Positions 26,135 to 28,390 of a DNA stretch of 28,390 nucleotides are shown here, one piece after another. The stretch's first letter is position 1, and each line of letters begins with the position of its first letter. Under the pieces are notes generated by a model. The model was not told the origin of the DNA, did no database searches, and was given only the letters and a program-made list of their open reading frames with translations. Source of the stretch: a virus; IMG/VR virus record IMGVR_UViG_3300030109_001727, positions 1-28,390 of that record; one strand, 5' to 3'. The translations under genes and the position numbers were made by a program.

Positions 26135-26850
26135 TACAGGTCGCGCAAGCCTAGGATTCTCTTGGCTTTCTCTCTACCTAGTCCCTCTATCTCCATGATG
26201 GATTTCTGCGTGGTTCTAACGGCTAATATCTTAGGTATGCTGCCGAACTTTTGTAATAAATCTTCTGCGTGTTTCGGTGTGATTCCCTCTAGAGAAGATA
26301 GCACTTTGATGCGTGGGTCTAACTTTGCCTTGACTAAATCTTTCTGTATATCTAGAGGTAGTTTTGACACACCAATTTTACTTTTAACGTTAATCTGATG
26401 ATGGTTAGTCACAATCCAATTTACAAACTCGTCCATACTTGCAAGTTCCATATATCTGATATTAGGAAATCGCTGATAGAAATGCATCTTGAATTGCTGA
26501 ATTGTCTTCTTCATACGCGCAGTCTCAACAGCCATGTGTCTTGCTGTGGGTCTACCTCCGGGCACATAGGGTTTTAGTTTGGTCCCGTAAACAACTAAGA
26601 ACGGAGTTTCAAACTCTGCCTCTAAATCTTTTAGTTGGTCTACGATAGTTCTACTGCGACCTAGCCCCAAGACAGAGCGATACAAGTCGTTTATTTCCTT
26701 GGCCTCTATGCCCCAAGTACCCATGCGATAGTCTGATGACTTCATACGCAGGACTCTAGCCTGACCCTTGCTATCTAGTTTTGCATCACCCATTCTCATT
26801 AGGATTTTATCAATCACTTTCGGGTTTTCTCTATCATCTACTAGTAGCAT
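26131..26850 (-). CDS. XPF/ERCC4-family nuclease with C-terminal helix-hairpin-helix
   Basis: 239 residues from ATG 26850; GTG 26865 would add five residues, but the TATA-like element at 26873-26880 places a transcript start at about 26850, suggesting a leaderless message. The N-terminus has the nuclease motif LLVDDRENPKVID (D6, E8), then SSDYRMG (D40) and WGIEAKEINDL, which is the ERKxxxDL motif with Arg replaced by Ala (E49, K51, D55). Residues ~185-236 form a tandem helix-hairpin-helix region (LEGITPKHAEDLLQKFG, EIEGLGREKAKRILGL) for DNA binding. It would cut branched DNA during replication, repair or recombination. Unlike Hef, there is no helicase domain. It converges with the hub gene and overlaps its stop. 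Confidence 0.88.
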   Translation of the reverse strand: MLLVDDRENPKVIDKILMRMGDAKLDSKGQARVLRMKSSDYRMGTWGIEAKEINDLYRSVLGLGRSRTIVDQLKDLEAEFETPFLVVYGTKLKPYVPGGRPTARHMAVETARMKKTIQQFKMHFYQRFPNIRYMELASMDEFVNWIVTNHHQINVKSKIGVSKLPLDIQKDLVKAKLDPRIKVLSSLEGITPKHAEDLLQKFGSIPKILAVRTTQKSIMEIEGLGREKAKRILGLRDLY

Positions 26851-26872
26851 AAAACTATCACACACTTTCCGT

Positions 26873-26880
26873 ATTTAACT
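26873..26880 (-). promoter_or_regulatory. Archaeal TATA-like promoter of the nuclease gene
   Basis: On the minus strand this reads AGTTAAATAC, containing TTAAATA, close to the archaeal TATA consensus. Its centre is about 26 bases upstream of ATG 26850, the expected distance to a transcription start, so the nuclease could be transcribed from here as a leaderless message, separate from the upstream ferredoxin operon. Confidence 0.5.
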
Positions 26881-26889
26881 ATATTGTTA

Positions 26890-27165
26890 TTATTCTGCTA
26901 GAACGGGAGAGTCTCCTTCGGCCAACGGGGCATCGGCGGCCTCAGTTTCGTTTTTCTCAATCCAATCTATTTCAGAATCGGGAACGTCATCTTCGTAATA
27001 TATTGCATCTACAGGACACTCAGACACACAGGCATTACAGTCTATGCAGTCATCGGGGTCTATTACTAAGTAAGTATCCATCTCCCTAAAAGCGTCAACA
27101 GGACAAACAGATACGCAGTCCTGATACTTGTGGTTTACACAAGCCGAGGTAACTACATATGTCAT
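26890..27165 (-). CDS. Ferredoxin, seven-cysteine [3Fe-4S][4Fe-4S] type (FdxA-like)
   Basis: 91 residues from ATG 27165; ATG 27174 would add three residues, but the ATGA overlap with the upstream stop favours the shorter form. Seven cysteines follow the FdxA-type plan: C9-x7-C17-x3-C21-P and C40-x2-C43-x2-C46-x3-C50-P. By analogy with Azotobacter ferredoxin I, C9/C17/C50 would hold a [3Fe-4S] cluster and C21/C40/C43/C46 a [4Fe-4S] cluster; position 12, a cysteine in FdI, is His here. An acidic C-terminal tail (~55-91) may set partner choice. It carries one electron at a time between redox enzymes. Partner unknown; it could serve host-derived metabolism or an Fe-S protein of the virus. Confidence 0.9.
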   Translation of the reverse strand: MTYVVTSACVNHKYQDCVSVCPVDAFREMDTYLVIDPDDCIDCNACVSECPVDAIYYEDDVPDSEIDWIEKNETEAADAPLAEGDSPVLAE

Positions 27166-27302
27166 ATGATACACCCATCATCGCCGCAACAAGATACTAT
27201 TTTAGTTTTACAATTAAGACACGCGGAAGAACCGTGGACTTCTATAAACCCTTTAGTGCTTCCACACATAGGACATCTTACTTTTTTCTGTGCTATTGCC
27301 AT
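27162..27302 (-). CDS. 46-residue zinc-ribbon-like protein
   Basis: ATG 27302 follows the primase stop closely, and GGGAGGT (27315-27309), made from the last codons of the primase gene, lies six bases upstream, giving the strongest ribosome site in this operon. The protein has CPMC at residues 10-13 and CLNC at 28-31, a classic CxxC...CxxC zinc ribbon. Two further cysteines follow each other (C38, C39) and one is near the end (C44). The stop overlaps the ferredoxin start as ATGA. Such small ribbons often act in transcription or replication complexes by binding nucleic acid or a partner protein; which applies here cannot be said. Confidence 0.82.
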   Translation of the reverse strand: MAIAQKKVRCPMCGSTKGFIEVHGSSACLNCKTKIVSCCGDDGCII

Positions 27303-27306
27303 TTAC

Positions 27307-28305
27307 TTACCTCCCTTTTATTTTTGTGTGCGCCCAACACGGTCCTGCGTCAACAAGACAATAATCAGGCGCGTGTGCGTACCCCATGATACTCTCGACA
27401 TGGTGCCGTGTGATGTGCGGATTGAAGTCTCTCCAACCCAAAGTTCCCATGAATGTAGTAATCTGTGCTGCTATCTGTCCCTTCTGCTGTGATGTAAGAG
27501 ACTGCGGAGGTGCGAAGTTGCGTAGATTCTCAGCAAGATGTAGCGCCAAAGCGATTCTGACCTTATGCTTTGGATTCTCATGGTAAATAAGGCTCTGTAG
27601 GCAGGGCGGTATAGGCACTAGGTCTGCGGTGCCTATCTCTCCTTCAAACTTGTCACATATATGATATACTTCTTGTAGTGGATTGTCTGCCATCCATTGT
27701 ATAAAATCAAACTCTGAATCAGGAGATGCGCCTCTGAACGGGTCTAGTATTTTGTACTCTTCTACAGGCTGCTTAGGGATTGCAAATGTGTGTGGGTCTT
27801 CGGCAAACAGTTTAGCAGGAATATTGACAGCCCATGACTTTCTTTTAGGATTAAAAGTATCAGGAATACGAGTGAGTTTTTGTGGGTGACCTACACCATC
27901 TAAGGTTTTTAGACCTTTGGCTCTCTCTTTTTGGTATCTTTCTATGTGTCTAGACACGCTCATACCAAACACCGGCTTGGTGAAGAATTGATGAACATGA
28001 AAACCCCTACCTGTAAACACTAGTCGAACATCCCCGTTAAGCCTATTTAGAAGCGTTCTAACGTCGTCTTTTACCTCACAGAGGGTACCCCCCTCCAACA
28101 TGTCAAAGTCCCACCACGCACGGTCTATGATAGCAGAATCGGCATCCATCTTCCATGGCTTCACGGGGTCACGTCTTTCAAATGAGTAAAGGCTTGTGTA
28201 ACAGGACGCCTTTCCGTTCAACTGAGATACATACTTGTTGAAATCCTGACGGCTATCGCAAACATTACGGCGAAGCCCTATCTCTCTTGGAAAACTCATT
28301 AACAT
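27307..28305 (-). CDS. AEP-superfamily primase (PriS-like) with possible Fe-S C-terminal domain
   Basis: 332 residues; start ATG 28305 with GGTGAT (28314-28309) three bases upstream; ATG 28299 is a weaker alternative. The core shows the archaeo-eukaryotic primase motifs: WWDFDML at 64-70 (catalytic D66, D68), VFTGRGFHVHQF at 96-107 (the sxH nucleotide-binding motif, H103) and RIPDTFNPKRKSWAVNI at 146-162. It would make primers for replication. The C-terminal third has cysteines in a spacing reminiscent of PriL: PPC at 233-235, then C316 and C323 (YCLVDAGPCW), so a Fe-S domain fused in one chain is possible. Only three such cysteines are present where PriL has four. It heads an operon with a zinc ribbon and ferredoxin. 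Confidence 0.88.
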   Translation of the reverse strand: MLMSFPREIGLRRNVCDSRQDFNKYVSQLNGKASCYTSLYSFERRDPVKPWKMDADSAIIDRAWWDFDMLEGGTLCEVKDDVRTLLNRLNGDVRLVFTGRGFHVHQFFTKPVFGMSVSRHIERYQKERAKGLKTLDGVGHPQKLTRIPDTFNPKRKSWAVNIPAKLFAEDPHTFAIPKQPVEEYKILDPFRGASPDSEFDFIQWMADNPLQEVYHICDKFEGEIGTADLVPIPPCLQSLIYHENPKHKVRIALALHLAENLRNFAPPQSLTSQQKGQIAAQITTFMGTLGWRDFNPHITRHHVESIMGYAHAPDYCLVDAGPCWAHTKIKGR

Positions 28306-28308
28306 ATT

Positions 28309-28314
28309 ATCACC
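28309..28314 (-). promoter_or_regulatory. Ribosome binding site of the primase gene
   Basis: GGTGAT on the minus strand overlaps the upstream gene's TAG stop by one base and lies three bases before ATG 28305. This supports translational coupling and the longer start, and matches the signal used by plus-strand genes. Confidence 0.75.
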
Positions 28315-28390
28315 TACTCGGTCTTGGGTAATACCACTACGTCAAAGAAAACAAATGGATAAGTTCTTGATGTTCGCTTCAACTTATAGT
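28314..28390 (-). CDS. 3' end of an upstream minus-strand gene (partial)
   Basis: Reading leftward from the window edge, one frame is open for 24 codons and ends at TAG (28316-28314), encoding an end rich in hydrophobics (TYPFVFFDVVVLPKTE). The other two frames hit stops at once. The GGTGAT of the primase gene overlaps this stop, which is the normal arrangement in this genome, so this is probably the last part of a coupled upstream gene, perhaps also replicative. The fragment is too short to name. Confidence 0.55.
   Translation of the reverse strand, partial: YKLKRTSRTYPFVFFDVVVLPKTE

Noticed and set aside
26890-27165. 2x[4Fe-4S] bacterial-type ferredoxin
   Set aside because: Only seven cysteines are present; the first site lacks the CxxCxxC spacing and has His where FdI has a cysteine.
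1-28390. tRNA genes, CRISPR arrays, insertion sequences, integrase or attachment sites
   Set aside because: Coding is almost continuous, the intergenic gaps are too short, and no such repeat or motif was seen.
1-28390. Bacterial phage host
   Set aside because: GGTGAT would also pair with bacterial 16S tails, but the primase, XPF nuclease and TATA-like elements point to an archaeon. This is an inference rather than proof.

Overview
The window looks like part of the genome of a tailed double-stranded DNA virus (siphovirus-like, class Caudoviricetes) that probably infects an archaeon, plausibly a marine one. The archaeal case rests on several independent signs. Many genes are preceded by GGTGAT placed 3-5 bases before the start codon, which matches the AUCACC(UCC) tail of archaeal 16S rRNA. 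TATA-box-like octamers lie about 26 bases upstream of two start codons (9275, and 26850 on the minus strand), and a third lies upstream of the tail tube gene. The minus-strand genes are archaeal/eukaryotic in type: an AEP primase with a possible PriL-like Fe-S tail, and an XPF/ERCC4 nuclease with helix-hairpin-helix motifs. The huge fibre is of the kind seen in marine metagenomic viruses. Marine Group II (Poseidoniales) 'magrovirus'-type viruses are a reasonable guess, but no host marker in the window proves it.

Plus strand, 1-26134, is the virion module. It starts with the tail end of one gene (possibly the capsid protein), then four small head/neck-region genes (71-1421), then a 2530-residue fibre (1433-9025) with its likely assembly chaperone (9034-9243). 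A cluster of small genes follows (9275-10191), two of which encode single-pass membrane proteins. Next come the neck and tail genes: adaptor-like (10166), neck-like (10706), lectin-terminator fusion (11515), tail tube (12616), four small genes before and within the tail chaperone region (14319-15211), a second chaperone frame (15208-15495), tape measure (15548-18784) and a 2445-residue tail-tip/hub protein (18797-26134). The two chaperone frames are joined by a textbook -1 frameshift signal: an in-frame U UUU UUG heptamer, a 5-base spacer and a perfect 8-bp hairpin.

Minus strand, 28390-26131, is a replication/repair/redox module read toward the virion genes. It holds the end of an upstream gene, a primase, a 46-residue zinc-ribbon protein, a seven-cysteine ferredoxin and an XPF-like nuclease. 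The first genes are tightly coupled; the nuclease appears to have its own promoter and a leaderless start. The nuclease and hub genes converge and overlap by their stop codons, so no terminator fits between the modules.

Five small genes were read directly from the sequence: 498-635, 9471-9647, 10012-10191, 14725-14886 and 27162-27302 (minus). Coding is almost gapless and there is no gene-free stretch over 300 bases. I saw no tRNA, rRNA, CRISPR array, insertion sequence or integrase.
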